A DNA stretch of 8,202 nt from Bacteroidales bacterium (GTDB lineage: Bacteria; Bacteroidota; Bacteroidia; Bacteroidales; Bacteroidaceae): the NCBI GenBank assembly GCA_004555425.1, contig SFID01000121.1, positions 1 through 8,202 of the forward strand, given 5' to 3'. Under the pieces are notes generated by a model that had not been told where the DNA came from, searched no databases, and saw nothing but the letters and a program-made list of their open reading frames with translations. The translations under genes were made by a program, and so were the position numbers. Below, piece after piece: positions 1 through 7,632 of the stretch (position 1 is its first letter; every line of letters starts with the position of its first letter).

Positions 1-26
1 AGAAATACATCGGAAGTTGGAAATTC

Positions 27-70
27 TAGATGCTTTTGCGGATTTTCTAAATGCTTTTGCGGAAATTTTC
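27..70. repeat. Two-copy tandem repeat in AT-rich DNA
   Basis: Two adjacent units of 21 and 23 bp (27-47 and 48-70) share the core ATGCTTTTGCGG followed by an A/T-rich TTTTC end. A little further on, 143-156 is the perfect palindrome TTTTCGCGCGAAAA. No coding potential is visible in 1-176, and I assign no function. The stretch may be ordinary AT-rich intergenic DNA or the tail of an element that begins before the window. Confidence 0.6.
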
Positions 71-176
71 TTGGCTTTATCGGTGCGCGAATTGACGATG
101 TAGAGATTTTTTCGCGGGCTAAAACATAAAAGATATTAAAAGTTTTCGCGCGAAAAAATTGGGATTTAACATTTCG

Positions 177-445
177 GGTAACTACTCAGGTCGTTCCAGA
201 TAGCGAGTCAACGTGTGGCACTGCGGTGTGCGTTATTTCTTTAAACACGAATCTTTCTAATCTTACTAATTGCGCGGGGTAGAACCTCCAAGTAGGCGTG
301 TTAAAGAAACACGAATCGAATTGTTTCCTTGTTGTAGGTTAACCCCGCGCAATTAGAAAGATTCGTAAGATTCGTGTTAAAATAAATACCGCAAACCGAA
401 GGTCCACACGTTGCCTCGCAATCTAGAACGACCTAAGTAGTTACC
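177..445. repeat. 269-bp long inverted-repeat (MITE-like) element
   Basis: The left arm 177-280 is the imperfect reverse complement of 342-445. By eye about 90 of 104 positions pair, leaving a loop of about 60 bp. The outer 42 bp (177-218 and 404-445) match at 38 of 42, and the inner end pairs around ATTGCGCGGGG. The loop holds another copy of the arm word AAACACGAATC (near 308) and a small GAAACA/TGTTTC hairpin. The tips read GGTAACTACT and AGTAGTTACC. The first 24 bp of the left tip recur exactly at 7693, so this is a dispersed repeat and not a one-off palindrome. There is no transposase and no usable ORF. The best reading is a non-autonomous miniature element. I see no clear target-site duplication beside the tips. 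Confidence 0.75.
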
Positions 446-573
446 AGTTCGGAGGATGCGATAACTTATCATTTAGAATTTATAGGTAGGGTCAATAAAT
501 TAGCTTGCGATGGATAATTCTAAGCCCCAATTCGTATCCCCAATTTCTCATTCCCGATTCCCAAACTCCTAAT
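446..573. other. Intergenic stretch without recognised feature
   Basis: AT-rich DNA with a weak inverted repeat (TTAGAATT at 473-480, AATTCTAA at 516-523) and a C/T-rich run of quasi-repeats of the CCCCAATT type (about 525-568). I see no ORF, promoter or RNA gene here. Confidence 0.4.
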
Positions 574-612
574 AAAAAAAGCCGCGCCCGATTTTCACAA
601 ACAGGGCTCGGC
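574..612 (-). terminator. Rho-independent terminator of the predicted small RNA
   Basis: Read on the minus strand, GCCGAGCCC (612-604) pairs with GGGCGCGGC (589-581) with one mismatch across a 14-nt loop, followed directly by seven T residues (580-574). This is a textbook intrinsic terminator, but for leftward transcription only; no T run follows it on the plus strand. Confidence 0.75.
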
Positions 613-640
613 AGTTACAAACTATGAAAAAACTGTATCT

Positions 641-685
641 TTAACTAACGCTCTTTCTGGGGAGTAGAAGGAATTTTTCTGTCAT
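641..685 (-). CDS. Possible 14-residue leaderless peptide
   Basis: The minus-strand frame ATG (685-683) to TAA (643-641) encodes MTEKFLLLPRKSVS. It lies inside the predicted small RNA, with the ATG only four to six bases from the inferred transcription start, so translation would be essentially leaderless. A frame this short occurs often by chance, and the peptide matches nothing I know. It is listed because it is the only reading frame in the transcript and begins at a telling position. Confidence 0.15.
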   Translation of the reverse strand: MTEKFLLLPRKSVS

Positions 686-695
686 TCCGACAATG

Positions 696-727
696 CAAAA
701 GTACGAATTGCCAATAAAAGCGCCAAA
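696..727 (-). promoter_or_regulatory. Bacteroidetes-type promoter for the small RNA
   Basis: The minus strand carries TTTG at 727-724, a 20-bp spacer, and TACTTTTG at 703-696. This fits the known Bacteroidetes primary sigma factor pattern TTTG, about 19-21 bp, TAnnTTTG. The expected start point is near 689-691. Confidence 0.65.
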
Positions 728-847
728 CGATTTACGGGAAAATATGCCAATCCGCCCATCCTTTCAGCGAATCCCGCTTCACAGGCAGGTAAACGCCCTC
801 GCCCAAAAAAAACAAGCAAAACACTCGCTACTCCGCCCCCTTTTTGC

Positions 848-855
848 TACCTTTG
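848..855 (+). promoter_or_regulatory. Probable purL promoter (-7 element)
   Basis: TACCTTTG matches the Bacteroidetes -7 consensus TAnnTTTG exactly. The upstream -33 TTTG is not evident at the usual distance (about 825-829). Transcription would begin around 861-863, giving a leader of about 25 nt that is A/T-rich (AAATAATTT) and has no Shine-Dalgarno, as is common in this phylum. I see no purine riboswitch or PurR-like operator. Confidence 0.55.
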
Positions 856-887
856 TACCCAAATAATTTCCACATCAACCCCACGAT

Positions 888-3800
888 ATGATTCTATTCT
901 TCAAGACACCGCAGCAGAGCGTCATCGCTACCCAAGTGGACCATACGCTCTCCACAGAAGAAGTACAGGAACTTTGCTGGCTCTATGGCGAGGCACAACT
1001 CCTTGAAGGCGAAAGCCTCAAGGGCAGTTTCGTAGGCCCACGCCGTGAGATGATTACCCCCTGGAGCACGAATGCCGTCGAGATTACGCAGAACATGAAT
1101 CTCCACGGCATTTCGCGTATCGAAGAGTATTTCCCCACCACCGCAGAAAGCGATGCCGAGGGCGCATTCGACCCTATGCTGCAACGCCGCTACGAGGGAC
1201 TCGACCAGGACATCTTCACCGTGAACATCCAGCCCGCACCCATCGTTTATATTGACGACCTCGATACGTACAACGAGCAGGAAGGCCTGGCCCTCTCGCC
1301 CGAGGAAATCGAATACCTCCACAAAGTGGAAGGACAACTGGGCCGAAAACTGACCGACTCGGAGGTGTTCGGCTTCGCACAAATCAACTCGGAACACTGC
1401 CGCCACAAGATTTTCGGCGGTACCTTTATCATCGACGGCGAGGAAAAGCCCTCCAGCCTCTTCGCCATGATTAAGAAGACCACAGCAGAGAACCCCCACA
1501 AGATTCTTTCCGCCTACAAGGACAACGTGGCCTTCTCGGCTGGTCCGACCATTGAGCAATTTGCTCCGGCTGACCACTCCACGAGCGACTACTTCCAGGT
1601 GAAGGACATCGAATCCGTCATCTCGCTCAAAGCCGAAACACACAATTTCCCCACCACCGTAGAACCCTTCAACGGTGCCTCCACAGGAACGGGCGGCGAG
1701 ATTCGCGACCGTATGGGTGGCGGCGTGGGTTCGTGGCCCATCGCAGGTACGGCCGTCTATATGACCGCCGAGCGCCACAAGGACGATGCCGCAGCAGCCG
1801 CTCGCAAGGGCGAGAGCCACATCCCCGAACGCCCGTGGCTCTACCAGACACCCGAGCAGATTCTCATCAAAGCCTCGAATGGCGCCAGCGACTTCGGTAA
1901 CAAATTTGGCCAGCCCCTCATCACGGGTTCGGTACTTACGTTCGAGCACCAAGAGAATGGCGAGCAGTATGCCTACGACAAGGTCATCATGCTGGCTGGT
2001 GGTGTGGGCTACGGCACACAGCGCGACTGCCTGAAGGGTGAGCCGAAGAAGGGCAACAAGGTAGTGGTGGTCGGTGGCGACAACTATCGCATCGGTCTCG
2101 GTGGCGGCAGCGTATCGTCGGTAGAAACGGGTCGCTACAGCAGCGGTATTGAACTCAATGCCGTACAGCGCGCCAACCCCGAAATGCAGAAGCGCGCCAA
2201 CAACCTCGTACGCGCCCTCTGCGAAGAAGAGGTCAACCCCGTTGTGAGCATCCACGACCATGGTAGCGCAGGCCACGTCAACTGCCTGAGCGAACTGGTG
2301 GAGGAATGCGGCGGTCTGATCGACATGAGCCAACTCCCCATCGGCGACCCCACTCTCTCAGCCAAAGAAATCATTGCCAACGAAAGTCAGGAGCGCATGG
2401 GCCTGCTCATTCAAGAAGAACACATCGAGCACGTGCGCCGCATTGCCGAGCGCGAACGTGCCCCGCTATACGTGGTGGGCGAAACGACAGGCGATGCCCA
2501 CTTTGCCTTCCAACAGGCTGACGGACAGCGCCCCTTCGATCTGGATGTGGCGCAAATGTTCGGCCACTCGCCCAAAACCATTATGGTGGACAAAACCGTG
2601 GAGCGCACCTACCGCGACCTGCCCTACGACGACAGTCAATGCGAAAACTATGTGCGCGGCGTGCTGGGCCTTGAAGCCGTAGCCTGCAAGGACTGGTTGA
2701 CCAACAAGGTGGACCGCTCCGTAACGGGCAAGGTGGCCCACCAGCAGACGCAAGGCGAACTGCAACTGCCGCTGGCCGACTGTGGCGTTGTGGCACTGGA
2801 CTACCGCGGCCGCGCAGGTATTGCCACCGCCCTGGGACACGCACCGCAGGCTGGCTTGGCCGATCCCGCAGCTGGCTCGCAGTTGGCCGTTGCCGAGAGC
2901 CTCACGAACCTCGTCTGGGCTCCCTTGGCCGAAGGGCTGGACAGCGTGAGCCTCTCCGCCAACTGGATGTGGCCCTGCCGCGCCCAGGAGGGCGAAGACG
3001 CACGTCTGTATGCCGCCGTCGAAGCACTGAGCGAATTTTGTATAGGTATCGGCGTAAACGTGCCAACGGGCAAGGACTCGCTCTCCATGACACAGAAATA
3101 TCCCGATGGCAGCAAGGTAGTTTCGCCGGGAACGGTCATCGTTAGTTCGGGCGGCGAGGTAAGCGACATCCGACGCGTCGTGGGTCCCGTGATTCAGCAG
3201 AACGTGAAGGGCGGAAGCTCCATCTACCACATTGACTTCTCCATGGACGAACTCCGTCTGGGAGGTTCGGCGCTGGCTCAGTACATGGGCTACGTGGGCA
3301 GCAACGTGCCGCACGTGACCGACACCGAATATTTCCGCGATGCATTCGCCGCTGTACAGGAATGCGTCAATAAGGGCCTGCTTCTGGCTGGCCACGACAT
3401 TTCTGCGGGAGGTATGATTACGGCTCTGCTGGAAATGTGCTTCGCCAATACGAAGGGCGGCCTCAAAATCGACCTTTCCAACTTCGGCGACTGCGACCTG
3501 ACACTCACCCTCTTTGCCGAAAATCCCGCTGTGCTCGTGCAGGTGGCCGACAACCGCCAAGAGGAATTCTTGGCTGTGCTCGAAAAGTACGGCGTGGCTT
3601 CTTGCAAAATCGGCCAACCCGCGGACGAGCGCACCATCACCTTAGAGGCAAACGGCCGCACCTTGTCGCTCAACGTAGACGAAATGCGCGACATCTGGTA
3701 TCATACTTCCTACGAACTGGATACCAAGCAATCCTTCCACGGACAGGCTGCCGAACGCCTCAAGAACTACAAGCAGCAGCCCATTCGCCTCAACCTGCCC

Positions 3801-4616
3801 GCCCACTTCGACGGCCGCTTTGCCAGCCTCGGCATTGACCCCGACCGCCGCACTCCTAGCGGCATCCGCGCTGCCATTATCCGCGAGAAAGGTACGAACG
3901 GCGAGCGCGAAATGGCTTATGCCCTCTACCTGGCAGGCTTTGACGTGAAGGATGTCACGATGACCGACCTCATTTCGGGCCGCGAAACCCTCGACGAAGT
4001 CAATATGATTGTCTTCTGCGGCGGATTCTCGAACAGCGATGTCCTTGGTTCGGCCAAGGGTTGGGCAGGCGCGTTCCTCTACAACCCGAAGGCGAAGGCC
4101 GCTCTCGAACGTTTCTACGCCCGCAAGGACACCCTGTCGCTCGGTGTCTGCAACGGTTGCCAGCTGATGGTGGAACTCGGCCTCGTCAATCCCGACCACA
4201 CCGACCGCGCTAAGATGCTGCACAACGTAAGTCATAAGTTCGAGAGTGCTTTCCTTGGCGTACACGTTCCGCAGAACGAGAGCGTGATGTTTGGCAGCCT
4301 GAGCCAGTCCGACCTCGGCATTTGGGTGGCCCACGGTGAAGGACGTTTCCATCTGCCGATGCCCATCGAGAACTACAATGTCGTCCTCCAGTACGCCTAC
4401 GAGGGTTATCCGGGCAATCCCAACGGCTCGGACTACAACGTGGCAGGCATTTGCAGTGCCGATGGTCGCCATCTGGCTATGATGCCGCACCTCGAGCGCG
4501 CCTTCTTCCCCTGGCAGAATCCCTTCTATCCCGCCGACCGTCGCGCCGACGAGGCAACGCCGTGGCTGGAAGCCTTTGTCAACGCCCGCAAATGGGTGGA
4601 GGCACAGATGCAATAA
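888..4616 (+). CDS. purL: Phosphoribosylformylglycinamidine synthase (FGAM synthase), large single-chain form
   Basis: Cytosolic enzyme of purine synthesis that converts FGAR, glutamine and ATP to FGAM. At 1242 residues it is the fused form, close to Bacteroidales homologues and slightly shorter than the 1295-residue E. coli protein. An N-terminal PurS-like region (about 1-140) is followed by the NSEHCRHKIF signature (about 167-176). Two synthetase halves follow: the first carries KAETHNFPTTVEP (from residue 248) and GLGGGS (from about 404), the second VPTGKDSLSM (725-734). The C-terminal glutaminase domain (about 960-1242) has nucleophile Cys1088 in GVCNGCQ and His1201/Glu1203 in PHLER, so the class I amidotransferase triad is complete. 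The start MILFFKTPQQS fits the family and lies 33 bp after the -7 element. There is no Shine-Dalgarno, which is usual here. The gene appears intact. Confidence 0.97.
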   Translation: MILFFKTPQQSVIATQVDHTLSTEEVQELCWLYGEAQLLEGESLKGSFVGPRREMITPWSTNAVEITQNMNLHGISRIEEYFPTTAESDAEGAFDPMLQRRYEGLDQDIFTVNIQPAPIVYIDDLDTYNEQEGLALSPEEIEYLHKVEGQLGRKLTDSEVFGFAQINSEHCRHKIFGGTFIIDGEEKPSSLFAMIKKTTAENPHKILSAYKDNVAFSAGPTIEQFAPADHSTSDYFQVKDIESVISLKAETHNFPTTVEPFNGASTGTGGEIRDRMGGGVGSWPIAGTAVYMTAERHKDDAAAAARKGESHIPERPWLYQTPEQILIKASNGASDFGNKFGQPLITGSVLTFEHQENGEQYAYDKVIMLAGGVGYGTQRDCLKGEPKKGNKVVVVGGDNYRIGLGGGSVSSVETGRYSSGIELNAVQRANPEMQKRANNLVRALCEEEVNPVVSIHDHGSAGHVNCLSELVEECGGLIDMSQLPIGDPTLSAKEIIANESQERMGLLIQEEHIEHVRRIAERERAPLYVVGETTGDAHFAFQQADGQRPFDLDVAQMFGHSPKTIMVDKTVERTYRDLPYDDSQCENYVRGVLGLEAVACKDWLTNKVDRSVTGKVAHQQTQGELQLPLADCGVVALDYRGRAGIATALGHAPQAGLADPAAGSQLAVAESLTNLVWAPLAEGLDSVSLSANWMWPCRAQEGEDARLYAAVEALSEFCIGIGVNVPTGKDSLSMTQKYPDGSKVVSPGTVIVSSGGEVSDIRRVVGPVIQQNVKGGSSIYHIDFSMDELRLGGSALAQYMGYVGSNVPHVTDTEYFRDAFAAVQECVNKGLLLAGHDISAGGMITALLEMCFANTKGGLKIDLSNFGDCDLTLTLFAENPAVLVQVADNRQEEFLAVLEKYGVASCKIGQPADERTITLEANGRTLSLNVDEMRDIWYHTSYELDTKQSFHGQAAERLKNYKQQPIRLNLPAHFDGRFASLGIDPDRRTPSGIRAAIIREKGTNGEREMAYALYLAGFDVKDVTMTDLISGRETLDEVNMIVFCGGFSNSDVLGSAKGWAGAFLYNPKAKAALERFYARKDTLSLGVCNGCQLMVELGLVNPDHTDRAKMLHNVSHKFESAFLGVHVPQNESVMFGSLSQSDLGIWVAHGEGRFHLPMPIENYNVVLQYAYEGYPGNPNGSDYNVAGICSADGRHLAMMPHLERAFFPWQNPFYPADRRADEATPWLEAFVNARKWVEAQMQ

Positions 4617-4623
4617 CGGATAG

Positions 4624-4659
4624 CATTTCGCGCGCGCGTCTTTCATTTCGCGCGCGCGT
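4624..4659 (+). repeat. Duplicated CG-tract repeat and hairpin between purL and nadB
   Basis: The 16-bp sequence CATTTCGCGCGCGCGT occurs twice (4624-4639 and 4644-4659), 20 bp apart. Each copy holds ten alternating CG bases, so the two tracts (4629-4638 and 4649-4658) can also pair as a 10-bp GC-only hairpin with a 10-nt loop. A TATATATATA run follows (4659-4668). There is no T tract, so it is not a standard terminator. It may slow polymerase, shape the mRNA between the genes, or be a slippage product. Confidence 0.7.
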
Positions 4660-4667
4660 ATATATAT

Positions 4668-4673
4668 AAGGAG
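4668..4673 (+). promoter_or_regulatory. Shine-Dalgarno of nadB
   Basis: AAGGAG lies ten bases before the nadB ATG at 4684. It supports this start and stands out because purL and fcl have no such site. Confidence 0.65.
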
Positions 4674-4683
4674 TATCCAAGCA

Positions 4684-6273
4684 ATGATTCGCAAATTTGA
4701 CTTTCTCGTAATCGGTTCCGGCGTGGCCGGAATGAGTTATGCCTTGCAGGTCGCCGAGAGCGGCCGAGGCAGAGTGGCCTTGGTATGCAAGACCAACATC
4801 GAAGAGGCTAATACGGCCAAGGCCCAAGGCGGTGTGGCTTCGGTGACCAACCTTGAAGTGGACAATTTCCAGAAGCATATCACCGACACCCTCATTGCCG
4901 GCGACTACATCAGCGACCGCCGCGCCGTAGAGCAAGTGGTGACGCGCGGCCCCGAAGGTATACGCCGCCTGGTGCAATGGGGCGTGAATTTTGACCGCAA
5001 GGAAAACGGCGATTTCGACCTTCACCGCGAAGGAGGTCACTCGGAATTTCGCATCCTCCACCATGCCGACGACACGGGTTTCGAAATTCAGCGCGGACTT
5101 ATCGAAGCCGTGAAGCAGCATCCCAACATCACGCTTCTGGAGCACCATTTCGCCGTGGAAATCATCACCCAGCACCACCTAGGTGTGGAGGTGACGCGCC
5201 GCACGCCCGACATCGAATGCTATGGTGCCTACGTGCTCGACCCCGATACGCACAAGATTGACACCATCCTCTCGCGCGTCACCGTACTGGCCACAGGCGG
5301 CATCGGGGCGGTATATTCCACAACCACCAATCCGAATATCGCCACGGGCGACGGCATCGCTATGGCCTACAGAGCCAAAGCCACCGTGCAGGATATGGAG
5401 TTCGTGCAATTTCATCCCACCGCCCTCTACCACCATGGCGAAACGCATCCCGCCTATCTCATCACGGAGGCCATGCGCGGCTATGGCGGCATCCTGCGCC
5501 TGCCCAACGGCGAGGAGTTTATGCAGAAATACGACCGCCGGCTCTCCCTCGCGCCCCGCGATATCGTGGCGCGCGCCATTGATAAGGAAATGAAGATTCA
5601 CGGCCTCGACCACGTCTGTCTGGACGTCACACACAAGGACCCCGAAGAGACCCGCCACCATTTCCCCAACATCTACGCGAAATGCCAAAGCATCGGCATC
5701 GACATCACGCGCCAGTACATCCCCGTGGCCCCCTGTGCCCACTACCTCTGCGGCGGCATCAAGGTGGACCTCGACGCTTGCTCGAGCATCAAGCGCCTCT
5801 ACGCCATCGGCGAATGCTCCTGCACGGGCCTGCACGGCGGCAACCGTCTGGCCTCCAACTCGCTCATCGAAGCCGTGGTCTATGCCGAGGCCGCTGCCAA
5901 CCATTCCCTGGCCCACCTGGAAGAGTATGCGTTCAACGAGGCCGTGCCCGAATGGAACGATGAAGGCACAATGACGAACGAGGAGAAGGTGCTCATCGCG
6001 CAGGACATCAAAGAGGTGGGACAAATCATGTCGAACTACGTCGGTATCGTGCGCAGCAATCTCCGCCTGAAGCGTGCCTGGACGCGCCTTGACCTGCTCT
6101 ACGAAGAGACCGAGGAACTCTTCAAGCGCGTGAAGGCCACACCCGACATCTGCGAACTGCGCAATATGATCAACGTGGGCTATCTGATAACGCGCCAAGC
6201 CCTCGAGCGCAAGGAAAGCCGTGGCCTGCACTACACCACGGACTATCCGAAGCACGCCTACGACCAAAACTAA
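4684..6273 (+). CDS. nadB: L-aspartate oxidase
   Basis: FAD-dependent cytosolic enzyme that oxidises L-aspartate to iminoaspartate, which NadA condenses with dihydroxyacetone phosphate to quinolinate for NAD synthesis. Length 529 is normal. GSGVAG (11-16) is the dinucleotide-binding loop, and REGGHS (115-120) is a family signature. Active-site residues correspond to those of the E. coli enzyme: His244 in FHPTAL, Thr261/Glu262 in LITEAMRG, Arg292 in APRDIVARAID, His353 in CAHYLCGG and Arg388 in GGNRLASNSLIE. The helical C-terminus (about 430-529) favours NadB over succinate dehydrogenase or fumarate reductase flavoproteins. The start is fixed by the AAGGAG site and by the Rossmann strand beginning at residue 6. 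NadA and NadC are not in the window. The gene follows purL by 67 bp on the same strand and could receive its transcript. Confidence 0.96.
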   Translation: MIRKFDFLVIGSGVAGMSYALQVAESGRGRVALVCKTNIEEANTAKAQGGVASVTNLEVDNFQKHITDTLIAGDYISDRRAVEQVVTRGPEGIRRLVQWGVNFDRKENGDFDLHREGGHSEFRILHHADDTGFEIQRGLIEAVKQHPNITLLEHHFAVEIITQHHLGVEVTRRTPDIECYGAYVLDPDTHKIDTILSRVTVLATGGIGAVYSTTTNPNIATGDGIAMAYRAKATVQDMEFVQFHPTALYHHGETHPAYLITEAMRGYGGILRLPNGEEFMQKYDRRLSLAPRDIVARAIDKEMKIHGLDHVCLDVTHKDPEETRHHFPNIYAKCQSIGIDITRQYIPVAPCAHYLCGGIKVDLDACSSIKRLYAIGECSCTGLHGGNRLASNSLIEAVVYAEAAANHSLAHLEEYAFNEAVPEWNDEGTMTNEEKVLIAQDIKEVGQIMSNYVGIVRSNLRLKRAWTRLDLLYEETEELFKRVKATPDICELRNMINVGYLITRQALERKESRGLHYTTDYPKHAYDQN

Positions 6274-6298
6274 TCCTCCCAACCGATTCACCAACAAC

Positions 6299-6336
6299 GA
6301 AGGCCGCTTCACAAGGTTGAGGCGGCCTTCTCGTTT
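6299..6336 (+). terminator. Terminator-like hairpin after nadB
   Basis: GAAGGCCGC (6299-6307) pairs perfectly with GCGGCCTTC (6322-6330) around a 14-nt loop, followed by the weak T-rich TCGTTT. It lies 26 bp after the nadB stop and 20 bp before fcl. It probably ends most purL-nadB transcription, but the poor T run leaves room for read-through. I see no convincing TAnnTTTG promoter between it and fcl. Confidence 0.6.
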
Positions 6337-6350
6337 ATCCAATTTCACCA

Positions 6351-7556
6351 ATGGACAAGAACAGTAAGATATACGTGGCAGGCCACCGCGGACTGGTGGG
6401 CTCTGCCATCTGGAACAATCTCCTGCAGCGCGGCTACACCAACCTCGTGGGCCGCACACACAAGGAACTCGACCTGACGGACCAGCAAGCCGTCCGCCAA
6501 TTCTTCGACGAGGAGCGCCCCGACGCCGTCGTACTGGCCGCTGCCTTTGTGGGCGGCATTATGGCCAACTCGCTCTACCGAGCTGATTTCATTATGATGA
6601 ACATGAAGATGCAGTGCAACGTCATCAGCGAAGCCTATGCCCACGGCGTGGAGAAACTGCTCTTCCTCGGCTCCACCTGCATCTACCCGAAAAACGCACC
6701 GCAACCCATGCGCGAGGACTGCCTCCTCACGAGCGAACTGGAATACACGAACGAGGAATACGCCATTGCCAAGATTGCGGGCCTCAAGATGTGCGAGAGT
6801 TACAACCTGCAATACGGCACGAACTACATCGCCGTGATGCCCACCAACCTCTACGGCCCGAACGACAATTTCCACCTCGAAAACTCGCACGTGATGCCGG
6901 CCATGATGCGCAAGATATACCTGGCGCAACTCCTCCACGAGGAGAACTGGATGCTCATCCGCCGCGACCTGGCCGTGCGTCCCGTAGGCGCAAACATCAA
7001 CGAGGACGGTGCAAGCGTGCGCTACGTCGTTGACGGCAATTCGGACGAGGCCACGATTCGCAAAGTGCTGGCCCACTACGGCATTGCCCCCAATGCAGTC
7101 AGCCTTTGGGGAACGGGCACACCCCTGCGCGAGTTCCTCTGGAGCGAAGATATGGCAGACGCCTCCGTACACGTACTGCTCAACGTGAATTTCTCGGACA
7201 TTATCGGCATCGAGAAGTATTCGAGCGTGCACTATGGCAACAAGGCGGACGGCATCGTGGACCGCAACCATAGCACGGGCCGCGGCGGCGCCATCCCTGC
7301 CCTGGGCGAAATACGCAACTGCCACATCAACGTGGGCACGGGCCACGAACTGACCATCCGCGCCCTCTCCGAACTGGTGGTCAAGGCCGTTGGTTTCACG
7401 GGAACGGTCCAATTCGACACGACAAAGCCCGACGGCACCATGCGCAAACTCATCGACGTCAGCAAACTCCACAGCCTGGGCTGGCACCACAAGGTGGACA
7501 TCGAGGAAGGCGTGCAGCGCCTCTTCGACTGGTATCGCCAGAGCCTGGCAGAATAA
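6351..7556 (+). CDS. fcl: GDP-L-fucose synthase (GDP-4-keto-6-deoxymannose epimerase/reductase), enlarged Bacteroidetes form
   Basis: NADPH-dependent short-chain dehydrogenase-type enzyme that makes GDP-L-fucose, the donor for fucosylated capsule, O-antigen or glycoprotein. GHRGLVG (11-17) is the cofactor loop. The catalytic set matches E. coli Fcl with a shift of one: Ser108 and Cys110 in GSTCIYPK, Tyr137 and Lys141 in YAIAK, and His180 in NSHVMPAMMRK. SLWGTGTPLREFLWSEDMAD (251-270) and KPDGTMRKLIDVSKLHSLGW (359-378) are further signatures. At 401 residues it is about 80 longer than the 321-residue E. coli enzyme. The extra length lies mainly in two places, about 192-248 and 281-322. The first insert is, from memory, shared by Bacteroides homologues. 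The usual partner gmd is not adjacent on the right; the left neighbour is nadB. No Shine-Dalgarno precedes the ATG. The alternative symbol is wcaG. Confidence 0.95.
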   Translation: MDKNSKIYVAGHRGLVGSAIWNNLLQRGYTNLVGRTHKELDLTDQQAVRQFFDEERPDAVVLAAAFVGGIMANSLYRADFIMMNMKMQCNVISEAYAHGVEKLLFLGSTCIYPKNAPQPMREDCLLTSELEYTNEEYAIAKIAGLKMCESYNLQYGTNYIAVMPTNLYGPNDNFHLENSHVMPAMMRKIYLAQLLHEENWMLIRRDLAVRPVGANINEDGASVRYVVDGNSDEATIRKVLAHYGIAPNAVSLWGTGTPLREFLWSEDMADASVHVLLNVNFSDIIGIEKYSSVHYGNKADGIVDRNHSTGRGGAIPALGEIRNCHINVGTGHELTIRALSELVVKAVGFTGTVQFDTTKPDGTMRKLIDVSKLHSLGWHHKVDIEEGVQRLFDWYRQSLAE

Positions 7557-7568
7557 GAGCGGACAACG

Positions 7569-7620
7569 GAATGCACCGCACCTTGGTTGAAAGGTGTGTG
7601 TGCGGAGTTCATACACATTC
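7569..7620 (+). repeat. Imperfect hairpin after fcl
   Basis: GAATG (7569-7573) can pair with CATTC (7616-7620). Inside, CCGCAC (7576-7581) pairs with GTGCGG (7600-7605), or alternatively CACCTT with AAGGTG. The segment ACCGCACCTTGGTTG resembles ACCGCACCTTGATTG in the next hairpin, so the two may be diverged copies. No T tract follows. Confidence 0.4.
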
Positions 7621-7632
7621 AGAAGAATTGGT

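Larger units (their letters stand above)
574..690 (-). ncRNA. Predicted small RNA, about 115 nt, divergent from purL
   Basis: On the minus strand a good Bacteroidetes promoter (TTTG at 727-724, TACTTTTG at 703-696) should start transcription near 690, and a rho-independent terminator ends it at about 574. The transcript between them is only about 115 nt. Near its 5' end GGAAT and ATTCC can form a 5-bp hairpin. A very short reading frame (685-641, 14 codons, ATG to TAA) begins four to six bases after the predicted start. I do not recognise the RNA as SRP RNA, 6S, tmRNA or RNase P. It could be a regulatory RNA, a tiny leaderless peptide mRNA, or a short untranslated transcript. The promoter-terminator pairing is visible; expression and function are inferred. 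Confidence 0.5.

Noticed and set aside
1..445. CRISPR array or integron attC sites
   Set aside because: There is no regular repeat-spacer spacing; the repeats form one long inverted repeat plus a two-unit tandem.
632..642. Second plus-strand promoter resembling TATCTTTA
   Set aside because: The last consensus base differs, no -33 element is evident, and there is a better match at 848-855 just before purL.
894..2333. Long minus-strand frame (479 codons) inside purL, and similar ones at 2466-3617, 3642-4694, 5179-6459 and 6345-7664
   Set aside because: All are antisense to well-recognised genes and follow from GC-rich codon use; their translations resemble no protein family.
4629..4658. Intrinsic terminator between purL and nadB
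   Set aside because: The GC hairpin is strong but is followed by TATATATA instead of a T run.
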